Part shown: positions 47,498-57,870 of the stretch, one piece after another
How positions within the stretch are numbered: position 1 is the stretch's first letter
Layout: each line of letters begins with the position of its first letter
Assembly: GCF_023283485.1 (NCBI RefSeq)
Contig: NZ_JAKILU010000010.1
Span: 62,001 to 126,000, forward strand
Source: Shewanella glacialipiscicola
GTDB lineage: Bacteria > Pseudomonadota > Gammaproteobacteria > Enterobacterales > Shewanellaceae
Length of the DNA stretch: 64,000 nucleotides
Direction of reading: 5' to 3'
The notes under the pieces: generated by a model
Seen by the model: the letters and a program-made list of their open reading frames with translations, nothing else
Database searches by the model: none
What the model was told of the DNA's origin: nothing
Made by a program: the position numbers and the translations under genes

Positions 47498-49510
47498 ATG
47501 AAACTCAATCCCGCCCAAAACGATGCTGTTCATTATGTTTCAGGCCCTTGCCTAGTATTGGCGGGTGCGGGCAGTGGTAAAACTCGCGTAATTATCAATA
47601 AAATTGGTTACTTGGTCGACAAGTGTGGCTATAAGGCGCGCAATATTGCGGCGGTGACTTTCACCAATAAGGCAGCCCGCGAGATGAAAGAGCGGGTTGC
47701 ACAGTCGATGGGACGCAAAGAGGCCAGAGGTCTGTGGATTTCAACCTTCCATACCTTGGGGCTAGAGATCATTAAGCGTGAGCACAAAGTCCTCGGTTTA
47801 AAGCCGGGATTTTCGTTGTTTGATGACCAAGATACCTTGGCATTACTCAAAGAGCTGACTCAAGATGAATTAGACGAAGACAAAGATTTACTTAAGTCGC
47901 TTGCTAGTACGATTTCTAACTGGAAGGGGGGGCTCATCATTCCAGAGCAGGCGCGCAAAATCGCTAAAGATGAACAGCAGCAATTATTTGCTATGTTATA
48001 TCAGCGTTATGCTCAGCACATGAAAGCTTATAACGCCTTAGATTTTGATGATTTAATTTTGATGCCGACCCTATTGCTAAGGCATTACGAAGAAGTACGT
48101 ACTCGCTGGCAAACCAAAATCCAATATTTGCTGGTGGACGAGTATCAAGACACTAATACCAGCCAATATGAAATGGTAAAGCTGTTAGTCGGCGAAAGGG
48201 CGCGTTTTACTGTGGTGGGTGACGATGACCAATCTATCTATTCATGGCGCGGCGCTAAGCCACAAAATCTGGTGCTATTGGGTAAAGATTTTCCTCAGCT
48301 TAAGTTGATTAAGCTCGAGCAGAACTACCGCTCTAGCCAGCGGATCCTGCGGGCTGCCAACATTCTTATTGCTAATAATCCCCATGTTTATGATAAAGCG
48401 CTCTTTAGTGAGTTGGCCTACGGCGAGCCACTGCGGGTGTTATTTGCCGCCAATGAGGAACAAGAAGCTGAACGTGTGGTGGCAGAAATTGTGCGGCATA
48501 AGTTTGTCGGCCGTACCCAGTTTGGCAATTATGCGATTTTGTATCGCGGTAATCATCAATCGCGGTTGCTTGAGCGCGCGCTGATGACCAACCGTATTCC
48601 CTATAAACTGAGTGGCGGCACTTCATTTTTTGCCCGTGCTGAAATTAAAGACATCATGGGTTATCTAAAACTCGTGGTGAATCCTGACGACGATAATGCC
48701 TTTTTGCGTATTGTTAACTTACCGAAACGTGGCATAGGTCCATCGACTTTAGAGCGTTTAGGTAATTTTGCTAACGAGAAACACATTTCGATGTTTGCGG
48801 CAATTTTTGAGCCAGATCTCAATCATCATTTGCCGCCGGCTGCTATGTCGTCGCTGTATCAATTTGGTCGTTTTATCGTAGAAACGGGCGATCATGCGCA
48901 GCGCGGTGAGCCAGTGGAAGCAGTGAAGCATTTGATCCGCAAGATAAATTACGAAGACTATTTGTACGAAACCAGCACCAGTGCCAAAGCGGCTGAAATG
49001 CGCATGAAGAATATCTCTGAGCTTTACCGTTGGGTCACAGAGATGCTCGCAGGTGATGAGCTAGATGAACCTATGACATTGCCTGAGGTGGTTACTCGAC
49101 TGACGCTCAGGGACATGATGGAGCGCAATAGCGAGGATGAGGGCGGCGATCAGGTACAGTTGATGACCTTACATGCATCTAAAGGTTTAGAGTTCCCGTT
49201 TGTGTTTATGGTTGGCGTTGAGGAGCGTATTTTGCCGCATCAATCCAGCATAGATGAAGATAATGTCGATGAAGAGCGCCGTTTAGCTTATGTGGGGATC
49301 ACTCGAGCCCAGCGAGAACTCTGGTTTACTCTGTGCCGTGAACGGCGGCAATTTGGTGAAACCATGCGTTGTGAACCGAGTCGATTTTTACTGGAGTTAC
49401 CGCAAGATGATGTGGTGTGGGAAAACCGTAAACAGCAACAAACGGAGCAGGAGCGAATGCAAACGGGGCGGGCAAATATCTCCAGCTTAAGAGATATGTT
49501 TAAAAAATAG
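47498..49510 (+). CDS. rep: ATP-dependent DNA helicase Rep
   Basis: A 670-residue superfamily 1A helicase (3' to 5') that clears protein blocks ahead of replication forks. It has Walker [30 protein letters not shown] (Ia), [10 protein letters not shown] (II), [15 protein letters not shown] (III), LEQNYRSS (IV), [14 protein letters not shown] (V) and [17 protein letters not shown] (VI). [11 protein letters not shown] matches the Rep N-terminus, so the ATG at 47498 is used rather than the upstream extension. Length agrees with E. coli Rep (673). Confidence 0.97.
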   Translation: MKLNPAQNDAVHYVSGPCLVLAGAGSGKTRVIINKIGYLVDKCGYKARNIAAVTFTNKAAREMKERVAQSMGRKEARGLWISTFHTLGLEIIKREHKVLGLKPGFSLFDDQDTLALLKELTQDELDEDKDLLKSLASTISNWKGGLIIPEQARKIAKDEQQQLFAMLYQRYAQHMKAYNALDFDDLILMPTLLLRHYEEVRTRWQTKIQYLLVDEYQDTNTSQYEMVKLLVGERARFTVVGDDDQSIYSWRGAKPQNLVLLGKDFPQLKLIKLEQNYRSSQRILRAANILIANNPHVYDKALFSELAYGEPLRVLFAANEEQEAERVVAEIVRHKFVGRTQFGNYAILYRGNHQSRLLERALMTNRIPYKLSGGTSFFARAEIKDIMGYLKLVVNPDDDNAFLRIVNLPKRGIGPSTLERLGNFANEKHISMFAAIFEPDLNHHLPPAAMSSLYQFGRFIVETGDHAQRGEPVEAVKHLIRKINYEDYLYETSTSAKAAEMRMKNISELYRWVTEMLAGDELDEPMTLPEVVTRLTLRDMMERNSEDEGGDQVQLMTLHASKGLEFPFVFMVGVEERILPHQSSIDEDNVDEERRLAYVGITRAQRELWFTLCRERRQFGETMRCEPSRFLLELPQDDVVWENRKQQQTEQERMQTGRANISSLRDMFKK

Positions 49511-49553
49511 CGAATCAGACTATGAGTATTTTAATCGCTTAGCTGTTTGTTGG

Positions 49554-52202
49554 CTAAGCATATTCAAGCTGAATAAACTCAGGCAGTTGCTCTTCTTTTA
49601 AGGTAAAAGTGTTAGCCAATGCCATTCCTTGACCGAACTGATAGCCTAATTCACTGAAAATACGTATTTGCTCTGCGCTATGAATACCATCAACAAATAT
49701 TTGCAGTTCTAATGTCGCTGCTGTTTTTTGATAAACGGCCATTAACTTAAGCTGTTGTTCAGTTTGTATTTTTTTAGTGATATTCGCATCAAGTTTCAAA
49801 CCTTTAATCGGTAAAAATAATAAACTATTTAATGCGCTATGGCCGCTACCGTAATGGCTTATGCCCAGCTTCACCCCGATCTTTTGTAATAATTCAAAGC
49901 CATTAATGTGGTTTTCTGTTTCTTGTACTAAAGCTTTTTCGTTGAAGAATAACCACAAGTTATTCAGATTTAATTGTGTCTGCTTAAGGGTATTTTTTAG
50001 GTTACGCAATACGTGTCGATGCTTGAGATGTTGGCTTGAAAGCATAACGTGTAACTCAATCGACTCAGTATATTGTGTGAGTAGTTCTGAATAACTGCTG
50101 TTTATGATGTTAATCGTATATTTATCTAATTCAACGGTAAGATGCGCTTGTTCGGCAAGCGCGTTAAGCTGTTCTTGTTGCAATAAGCCTCTACGCGGGT
50201 GCTGCCAGAAAAGACGGCTTTCTAATGCACATATGTGACCGGTTTTTAAATCGACCACAGGTAAGTAACTTAGGTTAATGTCAGCATTTTGCAATGCATG
50301 CCTAAAATCAGTCTCTAGTGCGGCGTCCAGCATTTGCTGATACCTTGAATTATCATCAAAAATAACGTAACAACCTTTACCATTCGCTTTTGCCTTATAC
50401 ATGGCGGTATCTGCGTTGCGTAATAAGGATTCACTGGTGTCGGCTCTATGATTACCGCTAATACTGATACCGATACTGGCGCCAGAATTAAGCTCTAAAC
50501 TACCCAGTCTATAGGGTTGCGTTATGGTTTGAATAACACGTTCGGACACTTCTTTTGCGTCGTTTATATTGTTGATGCTATCAAGTAAAATCACAAACTC
50601 ATCGCCACCTAGGCGCGCTAAAGTATCGTTATCACGAATACAGGACTTAAGGCGACTCGCGGTTTCAATTAAAAATTTATCGCCTTCTAAATGCCCCATA
50701 GTGTCGTTAATCTGTTTGAAGTGGTCGAGGTCAATAAAGAGTAGGGCGAATTGCTCTAACCGATGGCGACGAACGTGTTTAATCGCCTGTGATAAGCGTT
50801 CCATTAATAGCGCGCGATTAGGAAGACCTGTCAGTCCATCATGTTTAGCATCGTGAACTAACTTATCTTCCATACTGCGGCGTTGTTGAATTTCCTTTTG
50901 TAGGTCTTTATTGAGTTTAGCTAAAGCTTTGGTGCGCTCGCTTACCTTCTCTTCGAGTTCTTCGTAACTGCGCTTCAGAGATTCGCTTGACAGTTTCTTT
51001 TCGATGGCAGAACCAATGTGTTGCGATACAAATGTCAGCAATTCTAAATCTTTAACTTGATAATTTTGCGTCATGCTAAAGCTATAAATCGTTAGTGCAC
51101 CACTTATATTGCCATGGATAAAAAGCGGAATACCTATCCACTGATGCATAGTTTGCGTGTGATTGAGCGTTGGTGCTTGGGCGTAGATCTCTCCAGATAC
51201 AATCAATGCATTAATATCATTTTGGTCTAATAACAATGGCCGCTTATGTTTGAGCACATATTCAGTCAGACCATCTTGCATTGGACGAGTTTTAGGGTGC
51301 TTATTGTTCAATTGCGATACATAAAAAGGAAATCTGAGATGAGTCCCTGCCTCGTTTAATAGCGCGATATAGCAGTTGTTTGCAGGGATAAGGTGACGAA
51401 TAATATTATGTAATTGGGCATAAAAATCGGGATTATCGGCACTGGAGCTAGCGAGTTCAGCAATCTCGAATAGTGATTTTTGTAAGCGTTCAGCTCTACG
51501 TCTTTCATATACTTCAAGTTTTAATTTATCGTAAGCTTGGCTTAATTCTTTGGTCCTTAGCTTAATGGCTTGCTCTAGTTGTTCTTGGTGTTTTAGTCGC
51601 TCCATTACCCCCGCGATATGATGGCAAATGAACGTCATTAACTCGAGTTCAATTTCGCCATAGCTAATATTGGTGTCGTAGGTTTGTACGACTAACACGC
51701 CAGTGACACTATCATCATGTTTGATCGGGACACCTAGCCAGAGATGGCAGGGGGAACCTAAATTAAGGATTTCCCCCGCAGCAACCAGCGCATTGACTTT
51801 ATCATTGTTACATAGCAACGCTTCCCCAGTCCTAGCAACGTAACCAGTTAATCCTTGCTGCAGTAGCGTTGACAGTGACTGTTCAGGGTAAAGCTCGGCA
51901 GGATGAGCATCTTTCTCATCGGCAAAAAATGGAATCGCGAGTTCGCCAGTGCTGATATCAAGAGTTGAAATAAAAAAATTATCAGCTGGAATGAGTTGCT
52001 TTAGGTGACGATGTACCCCGATATAGAATTCTTCGAGTGAAGCTGCGTGGGTCGCAATATTGGAGATTTCGAGTAGTGCGTTTTGAATGATCTCAGCATG
52101 CTTATATTTATGCGCTAATTTTTTTAAGCGAATAACTCTTTTACGTAAGCAATCAACTTCATTTTTGCGAAGTTGGCTAGTTTCATCTTCATCCTTAAAC
52201 AT
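49554..52202 (-). CDS. GAF-GAF-GGDEF protein with degenerate EAL domain
   Basis: An 882-residue cytoplasmic protein with two GAF domains (about 30-190 and 250-400), each followed by a coiled coil (KTKELSQAYDKLKLEVYERRRAE; RSYEELEEKVSERTKALAKL). GGDEF is intact at about residue 532 with the RxxD inhibitory site (RDND). The EAL domain has lost its motifs: ALESRLFW in place of EALLRW, FFNEK in place of ELTES, SHYGSG in place of DDFGTG. It is therefore predicted to make c-di-GMP and not degrade it. The ATG at 52202 (MFKDEDE) is preferred; an upstream ATG at 52313 would add 37 residues of unlike composition. It is separated from the bpf operon only by tRNA genes. Confidence 0.88.
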   Translation of the reverse strand: MFKDEDETSQLRKNEVDCLRKRVIRLKKLAHKYKHAEIIQNALLEISNIATHAASLEEFYIGVHRHLKQLIPADNFFISTLDISTGELAIPFFADEKDAHPAELYPEQSLSTLLQQGLTGYVARTGEALLCNNDKVNALVAAGEILNLGSPCHLWLGVPIKHDDSVTGVLVVQTYDTNISYGEIELELMTFICHHIAGVMERLKHQEQLEQAIKLRTKELSQAYDKLKLEVYERRRAERLQKSLFEIAELASSSADNPDFYAQLHNIIRHLIPANNCYIALLNEAGTHLRFPFYVSQLNNKHPKTRPMQDGLTEYVLKHKRPLLLDQNDINALIVSGEIYAQAPTLNHTQTMHQWIGIPLFIHGNISGALTIYSFSMTQNYQVKDLELLTFVSQHIGSAIEKKLSSESLKRSYEELEEKVSERTKALAKLNKDLQKEIQQRRSMEDKLVHDAKHDGLTGLPNRALLMERLSQAIKHVRRHRLEQFALLFIDLDHFKQINDTMGHLEGDKFLIETASRLKSCIRDNDTLARLGGDEFVILLDSINNINDAKEVSERVIQTITQPYRLGSLELNSGASIGISISGNHRADTSESLLRNADTAMYKAKANGKGCYVIFDDNSRYQQMLDAALETDFRHALQNADINLSYLPVVDLKTGHICALESRLFWQHPRRGLLQQEQLNALAEQAHLTVELDKYTINIINSSYSELLTQYTESIELHVMLSSQHLKHRHVLRNLKNTLKQTQLNLNNLWLFFNEKALVQETENHINGFELLQKIGVKLGISHYGSGHSALNSLLFLPIKGLKLDANITKKIQTEQQLKLMAVYQKTAATLELQIFVDGIHSAEQIRIFSELGYQFGQGMALANTFTLKEEQLPEFIQLEYA

Positions 52203-52358
52203 GATACTCACTGTTAAAATATATGGGTTATTTTGCCTTACTCTATAATTAACATGAAATACTGTAACATCCAAGCCATATTTAGGCTGCATTTTGCTTG
52301 AAATGTCAGCCAATATGATAAAACTTGAGCAGTCAGTAAAATAATTGCAAAACAGCTA

Positions 52359-52395
52359 TAGACTCAAGGTGGATTTGACCCTAGTATATGCGGCG
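52359..52395 (+). promoter_or_regulatory. Candidate promoter of the tRNA cluster
   Basis: TAGACT (52359-52364), 17-base spacer, TAGTAT (52382-52387), followed by a G+C-rich discriminator GCGGCGC, as at stable-RNA promoters under stringent control. Confidence 0.45.
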
Positions 52396-52408
52396 CTAAC
52401 CAAGGCGA

Positions 52409-52485
52409 GCGCCCATAGCTCAGCTGGATAGAGCGCACCCCTCCGGAGGGTGAGGCCGAAGGTTCGAATCCTTTTGGGCGCACCA
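52409..52485 (+). tRNA. tRNA-Arg (CCG)
   Basis: Full cloverleaf of 77 nt: acceptor GCGCCCA/TGGGCGC, anticodon stem CACCC/GGGTG with loop CTCCGGA (anticodon CCG), T loop GGTTCGAATCC, encoded CCA. Confidence 0.97.
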
Positions 52486-52539
52486 CTTCCGTTAATGGTT
52501 GTGAGCTTTTAAGGTTAGCGTAGTAAGTGAAATTCAATG

Positions 52540-52615
52540 GTGATTGTAGCTCAGTTGGTAGAGTCCCGGATTGTGATTCCGGTTGTCGTGGGTTCGAGCC
52601 CCATCAGTCACCCCA
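52540..52615 (+). tRNA. tRNA-His (GTG)
   Basis: 76 nt: acceptor GTGATTG/CAGTCAC (one T-G pair), anticodon loop TTGTGAT (GTG), discriminator C73 and a G just upstream for the His-specific G-1, encoded CCA. Confidence 0.97.
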
Positions 52616-52640
52616 TTTCATTTACGTGTTATAAAAATTT

Positions 52641-52717
<77 letters not shown>

Positions 52718-52774
52718 AATTTTTCGCATAGCTAGCGAATTTAACCTAGGGTTAAGTAAATAGTTAGTAATTTA

Positions 52775-52851
<77 letters not shown>

Positions 52852-52860
52852 ATAAATAGA

Positions 52861-52899
52861 AAAGCCTCAGAGTTCTTAATGAAACTCTGGGGCTTTTTT
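52861..52899 (+). terminator. Rho-independent terminator of the tRNA cluster
   Basis: AAAGCCTCAGAGTT pairs with AACTCTGGGGCTTT (one G-T pair) followed by a T run. Confidence 0.92.
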
Positions 52900-53115
52900 A
52901 TATCCTATATTTGAACAATATCTTGGTGTTGCAGCGGTCGTTGTCGATAGCTATTACCTAGGATAGCGTCTCTAGTCAAAAATATAGCATTTCATATGCT
53001 TAAATTTAATTTATTAGGCCTATAGCCTTCTATTGGAGCAATTATAGGTTACGCATTTTAACGTTTAGGTCATTGAATCAGGCCAAGATTGATGCTGTAG
53101 TGTTCTCATACTACA

Positions 53116-53143
53116 AAAAAGAAAAGCTCCCGAAGGAGCTTTT
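53116..53143 (-). terminator. Terminator of the bpf export/control operon
   Basis: On the minus strand: AAAAGCTCC-TTCG-GGAGCTTTTC then a T run, 30 bases after the bpfD stop. Perfect 9-bp stem with a TTCG tetraloop. Confidence 0.9.
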
Positions 53144-53172
53144 TACTATTTATGTTTATTGATTCATATCAG

Positions 53173-55092
53173 TTAATCAAGGTTTACGGGAGGAGCGATA
53201 AAGCCTTGATAAGCATCTGTTCTAAGCTCGTTAAAGCGCTCTAGTTGAGCTTTCTCTTGGATCCCCGTCACAATCACTTGAATGTCTAATCCTTTCGCTA
53301 CGTTAATTAACGCGCGGCACAGTTCACTATTATGATGCGTCTCATCGTAGTACGCGAAGGATTGATCGAGTTTCACGTAACTAGGTCTCAGTTCTTGTAA
53401 ATAGGCCATGGAACCAAATTGACGGCCAAAATGGTCAATACCGAATTTAGCACCATTATCACGAATGATATTACATAACAGCTGGCAAGATTGGAGATTA
53501 CTATAGACTCCAGCTTCAGGAATTTCGAAGCAGATGCGTTCAACGAAGGTAGCATTTCGCAAAAAGTGATTTAACCATTCATGGAACTGCGAATCGTTGA
53601 TACTCTGATGCGTTAAATTGATAGCTAAAGGTTCATAGTTTCGTTCTAGTAGCTTTTGTTCATAGACTGTTTCAATTAAGCACTTATCAAGTAAGGCTCC
53701 GAGTGATAATAATTCAATATAGGGCATAAATTGCCCTGCATGGACAATTTTATCACCGAGTTCTAATTGGCAGTATAATTCCCGTTGCGCTACACCATCA
53801 TTATCGCAAAACTGAATCTGCTGCCATCTAAACTTAAATTTCTTATTACTGATAGCATGACTAAGGTTATCTCGCCATTGTTCACGAGTGAATAGCTGTT
53901 GTTCGGTCGTTGCAAACCAATGGAATATTTTGTTATCTTGGCGCGCTTTTTGTAGGGCATTATCGGCTTGGGCTAAAATATCTGAGACATCCATTTTTCC
54001 AATGCGCTCCGCAACACCAATAGCAAAGTCTTCATTGGGCTTACAGCCTGCTTTCGACATTTCCTGATTAATCGTTCGGATGAGCGTCTGTAAATATTTA
54101 CTGATTTGATCGTGTTCAACATCGGTGACTAAAAAAGCAAATTCATAGGCGGCAATACGGCCTATAACTGAAGGGGCAATTTCGTTTAATTGTTGTTGAA
54201 ACTTTTCACCCATAAGGCGTATGGTTTCATCACGAACTTGGTAACCATATTTACTGTGAACTTCCTCTAGCCAATCAAGTTTCGCGAGGAATACGACACC
54301 GCTACTCGGTTCACTGAGCCAGCCATTAAGACGACTCACCACATATTGGCGATTGGGCAGGCCAGATGCTGGGTCGATAAGGTTTTTCTTACGTAATGCG
54401 CCCACTTCTTCGTCGAGTGAGTGAAATACTTGTTTAAGCTGAGCAGACATAGTGTTAAATGCAATGACTAAGTCCTTCAATTCAGCAGTTTTAGGAAGCG
54501 CCATATCGGGGCCGAATTGGCGTGCAGCTATACTCTTTGCGTGTTCTGAAAGAGTATGGAGTGGTTTTAATATCCATGTTAATCCGACTCTTGCAGTAAA
54601 AATAGCTACGAGAAAAAGGAGCGAAAAGACGATGATAGTATTGGACATTATTCGCCACAACTCATGATAGCCAAAACCAGGATGTGCAGTGATCTCAAGT
54701 TGCGCTAGTTGTAACCAACCCGAGGTAATAGTGCTTTCTTTTTTAATCGTTTTAAATAGATTTAGATTAATAAACCATTGTGGTACGTCTTCAATGGTGA
54801 GTGGATTATTCCACTCTTTTTGTTTGCCATCGACCATCCATGTCAGCTTGATATTTTGATAGTAACCGCCTTCAAAAATCACATTCACTAAGGTCTCCGC
54901 TGCAGCGGTATCCCCCGCTTGAAGTGCTGGTGCTAGCATTAGGCCGAGTGAAGTGCTGGCATTGTTTAGATCGGACTCCATTTGTTTTGTTAAAAAACTT
55001 TGGGTCTCTGTGAATTGCACATAGCCAAGACTTGCAATTACAAGCAAGAATAGGCTAAAAAGCAGCGAATAAATCTGTCTAAACAGTGTCAT
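53173..55092 (-). CDS. bpfD: LapD-type c-di-GMP receptor BpfD
   Basis: A 639-residue inner-membrane receptor. It has an N-terminal TM helix (SLLFSLFLLVIASLGYV), a periplasmic LapD/MoxY-type domain (about 30-150), a second TM (NTIIVFSLLFLVAIFTARVGLTW), a HAMP domain, then GGDEF and EAL domains that have both lost catalysis. AAYEF replaces GGDEF, QLELG replaces EALLR, and IDHFGRQFGSMAYL replaces DDFGTG. In LapD the degenerate EAL binds c-di-GMP and the periplasmic domain then holds the protease LapG. It lies 8 bases after bpfG, its expected partner. Named from the Shewanella bpf locus. Confidence 0.9.
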   Translation of the reverse strand: MTLFRQIYSLLFSLFLLVIASLGYVQFTETQSFLTKQMESDLNNASTSLGLMLAPALQAGDTAAAETLVNVIFEGGYYQNIKLTWMVDGKQKEWNNPLTIEDVPQWFINLNLFKTIKKESTITSGWLQLAQLEITAHPGFGYHELWRIMSNTIIVFSLLFLVAIFTARVGLTWILKPLHTLSEHAKSIAARQFGPDMALPKTAELKDLVIAFNTMSAQLKQVFHSLDEEVGALRKKNLIDPASGLPNRQYVVSRLNGWLSEPSSGVVFLAKLDWLEEVHSKYGYQVRDETIRLMGEKFQQQLNEIAPSVIGRIAAYEFAFLVTDVEHDQISKYLQTLIRTINQEMSKAGCKPNEDFAIGVAERIGKMDVSDILAQADNALQKARQDNKIFHWFATTEQQLFTREQWRDNLSHAISNKKFKFRWQQIQFCDNDGVAQRELYCQLELGDKIVHAGQFMPYIELLSLGALLDKCLIETVYEQKLLERNYEPLAINLTHQSINDSQFHEWLNHFLRNATFVERICFEIPEAGVYSNLQSCQLLCNIIRDNGAKFGIDHFGRQFGSMAYLQELRPSYVKLDQSFAYYDETHHNSELCRALINVAKGLDIQVIVTGIQEKAQLERFNELRTDAYQGFIAPPVNLD

Positions 55093-55100
55093 TTTTGATG

Positions 55101-55808
55101 CTACTCCAGTTTTAATTTAGGCTGTCTAAGGCGATCAACCCCTAACCTATGGTTAAGGTCATTCCATTTTTCTAATCGTGTTGACGAGCCAGCTAAAACG
55201 CCTCGTCCTTGTTCTTTGTTAAGCCATAACTGTTTACCGTTAAAACTATAAACAGGCAGTAAGTCTTTTCTTTGGGTGGCAGGTTTTATTGTATGGTCAA
55301 GGTTATCGAGGACTAAAGGAATGGATGCGGGGGTCTCATAGTAAGCCAACACCATATGGTACTGGTTAAGGGTAGTCGCTTTGACCATAGTGATCCGCAT
55401 CTTATCTTCTTGAACGCCAAGCTGAAGTAAAGTGAAGTACTTTGCGATTGAAAAATCTTCGCAGTCGCCGCCATTTACGCCAATAAACTCCATTGGTGTT
55501 GCCCAATAATTTGATTCCCCCCAGAGTTTTATGTCATCAACAAAATTAAATAAATTAAAAAAATTATTTACTTTCAATAACTTTTCTTTTTCACTCATAG
55601 TGCTCGCTTCAGACTGTACCTTAAACCAAGCTCTTGCTCGCATTCCTGCTCGCTCACCATACTTTTTTTCTAAAGTAGAGACGATCTTCGTTTCATCAAG
55701 ATTTTGCGTTGGCTTTGCATATAAACAGCATATGCTAAGGGCTGACGCAATTAGGCTAAAGCGACAGACTCTCAATAATGAATTTTTATAATCAAGTCTG
55801 CCGCTCAT
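55101..55808 (-). CDS. bpfG: LapG-type periplasmic cysteine protease BpfG
   Basis: A 235-residue transglutaminase-like cysteine protease (DUF920/LapG). A signal-like hydrophobic segment (FSLIASALSICCLYA) is followed by the catalytic triad: cysteine in NGGDCEDFSIAKY, histidine in NQYHMVLAYY and aspartate in PLVLDNLD. The W-ATP-E-F-G segment before the cysteine is family-like. In the LapG model it cuts the adhesin near its N-terminus to release biofilm cells when c-di-GMP is low. The gene spacing is 18 bases from the OmpA-like gene and 8 to bpfD. Confidence 0.92.
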   Translation of the reverse strand: MSGRLDYKNSLLRVCRFSLIASALSICCLYAKPTQNLDETKIVSTLEKKYGERAGMRARAWFKVQSEASTMSEKEKLLKVNNFFNLFNFVDDIKLWGESNYWATPMEFIGVNGGDCEDFSIAKYFTLLQLGVQEDKMRITMVKATTLNQYHMVLAYYETPASIPLVLDNLDHTIKPATQRKDLLPVYSFNGKQLWLNKEQGRGVLAGSSTRLEKWNDLNHRLGVDRLRQPKLKLE

Positions 55809-55826
55809 AATCTAGCGTATTAGCCC

Positions 55827-56432
55827 CTATTGTTGCTCATCGACCGAGTAAACTGTCCATCTCATATCCGTTGTGGTGTCATCTCCAGTTACTTCAGCGA
55901 CCACACGACGATTACGGATTTCTGCTTCTGGTGTCTGCTCTAAGATAATGGGACGGCTAGAACCATACCCAATAGCAGTTAATCTACTTCTATCAATACT
56001 AAAACGTTCTGCTAGCACTGCTGTAACCGCATTAGCTCGCTCTTGAGACAGTGCGGTATTACGCTCATCTGTACCTGTACGACTAGTATGGCCTTCTATA
56101 GTCACTTTGGTCGTTGGATATTGACGTAAAAAGAGTGCGACCTCTTCAATTTGAGGGTAATACTCTGGCGCAATAAAAGCGGAGTTATTTGGGAATAAGA
56201 TGCTTATTTCCTTTCGTTCATTGATCGCTTTTACCTGACCACAACCATAGTTATCGACAGCCGCACCTTTAGCGGTATCATTACAACGCTCGCGCGCCTC
56301 AATAACACCGTCACCATCTTTATCTGATAGATCATAAGCTTGAGTTGTTGTCATTTCTTCAATATTAACTGTATCGCGCATCGAACAGCCAGCTAAAAGA
56401 ATGATACTTAGACCAAATATAATAGTTTTCAT
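55827..56432 (-). CDS. OmpA-family outer-membrane lipoprotein
   Basis: A 201-residue lipoprotein. The lipobox LLAGC puts the acylated cysteine at residue 16. A short calcium-binding-like segment (DLSDKDGDGVIEARERCNDTAKG, thrombospondin type 3-like) follows, then an OmpA C-terminal peptidoglycan-binding domain (VTIEGHTSRTGTDERNTALSQERANAV and RNRRVVAEV). It probably anchors the exporter or adhesin to the cell wall. Its start codon shares a base with the aggA stop (TAATG). Confidence 0.9.
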   Translation of the reverse strand: MKTIIFGLSIILLAGCSMRDTVNIEEMTTTQAYDLSDKDGDGVIEARERCNDTAKGAAVDNYGCGQVKAINERKEISILFPNNSAFIAPEYYPQIEEVALFLRQYPTTKVTIEGHTSRTGTDERNTALSQERANAVTAVLAERFSIDRSRLTAIGYGSSRPIILEQTPEAEIRNRRVVAEVTGDDTTTDMRWTVYSVDEQQ

Positions 56433-57844
56433 TATTTGACTCCTTCTTCGTAGTTATGCTCTCCACGCCATGCTTCTGGGCGAGTGACCTTGAGTGAGTC
56501 TAATAAACGTCCAGTAGAGTTGAGAACCCGATACTTGGCAATGATTTCATCATATTCGGCTTGTAAATAATCTTTACGTGCTTCGAACAGTTCATTTTCG
56601 GTATCGAGCAAGTCGAGCAAACTACGTTGGCCTAAGTTAAATTGTTGTGCATAAGCTGATTGAGTGTCCTTTGCAGCCACAACATGATCACGAATATACT
56701 GCTTTTGTGGTGTTAGCATTTCAAATGCGTTCCAAGCCAAGTTAACGCCTTCAACTACTTCACGTTGAGCGCGTTGACGGATTTCCTTGGCTTCACCTAA
56801 CTTATAAGCGGTTTCTTTTTCGCGAGCTAAATCTTTACCGCCAGCGAATAGATTGTATCTCACGCGAACCATGGCAACTAAATCATTGCTGTAACCTCCA
56901 ACATTCTGACTTGGAATATTACTCACGCCATCTTCACCACCAATATCATTATTCCAGTTGCCATTTAGTTCTAAAGAAACCTGGGGATAATAGCTAGCTT
57001 GGACTGAAGAACGTTCATTCTCTGCTGCACGGATATCATTTGCGGCAGATTTCAGAATGGGATGGTTTTCCTGTGCAGTGGTAATGCCTGAGCCGAGATC
57101 CTTAGGTAACATATCGGCATCTGGCACGGGTAATATCAGGTCTGTTGGCGCTGTTTCTACAATTTTAATATACTGTGCTTTAGCATCGAGTAAATTATTG
57201 CGAGCAGAAATAACGTTAGCATTTGCACGTGCAAGACGTCCGGTTATTTGAGATAAATCCGCAATAGAACCTAAACCAGAATCAGTACGTTGCTTAATTT
57301 GGTCGTATATATCCTTATGGCTGTTAAGGTTTTTTTCCGCCAATCTGAGTACTTCATCACTGCGTAGATAGTTGAGGTACACTTTACTGACATCAAGCGC
57401 CATGTCTTCTGCTGCTGCAAGTAGTGCCCATTGGTCTGCACTAGCTTCGAAGCTGTAACGATCAACTTCACTGCTGGTATAAAAACCATCAAAAAGCATT
57501 TGCTTTAAGCTAACACCAAACTCTCCGCGGTTTAATTCGGCCACGCCATCACTATCGACATCACCTACATTTGGTCGTCTACGGGTCGATACGCCATCAG
57601 TCTGTTCATAACCATAACCGCCATTGATATCAATAGTCGGCATATAACCTGCTATCGCTTGATTAACTTGCTCTTCTCGCGCTTTAAAGCGATTGAAGGC
57701 AACACGTAAATCAGGATTGGTATCGAGCGTATGTGCCACAGCTTGTTCTAGCGTCTGACTTTGAGCCGATAACGGTAATAGTATAAATGACAGTACAACG
57801 GCTATCTTTGAATATTGAAATTGTTGTTTTGCTGGAATCTTCAT
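56432..57844 (-). CDS. aggA: TolC-family outer-membrane exporter AggA
   Basis: A 470-residue outer-membrane factor with a signal peptide (IAVVLSFILLPLSAQS), two OEP repeats and the long alpha-helical tracts of TolC. It begins TLEQAVAHTLDTNPDLRVAFNRFKAREEQV and ends FNLGQRSLLDLLDTENELFEARKDYLQAEYDE. It forms the outer-membrane duct for BpfA (LapE role). The ATG at 57844 is six bases after GGGAGG; the 6-base extension to a TTG is rejected. In Shewanella, AggA is known for autoaggregation and biofilm. Confidence 0.93.
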   Translation of the reverse strand: MKIPAKQQFQYSKIAVVLSFILLPLSAQSQTLEQAVAHTLDTNPDLRVAFNRFKAREEQVNQAIAGYMPTIDINGGYGYEQTDGVSTRRRPNVGDVDSDGVAELNRGEFGVSLKQMLFDGFYTSSEVDRYSFEASADQWALLAAAEDMALDVSKVYLNYLRSDEVLRLAEKNLNSHKDIYDQIKQRTDSGLGSIADLSQITGRLARANANVISARNNLLDAKAQYIKIVETAPTDLILPVPDADMLPKDLGSGITTAQENHPILKSAANDIRAAENERSSVQASYYPQVSLELNGNWNNDIGGEDGVSNIPSQNVGGYSNDLVAMVRVRYNLFAGGKDLAREKETAYKLGEAKEIRQRAQREVVEGVNLAWNAFEMLTPQKQYIRDHVVAAKDTQSAYAQQFNLGQRSLLDLLDTENELFEARKDYLQAEYDEIIAKYRVLNSTGRLLDSLKVTRPEAWRGEHNYEEGVK

Positions 57845-57870
57845 GACCAACCTCCCGGTTTATAAAAAGC

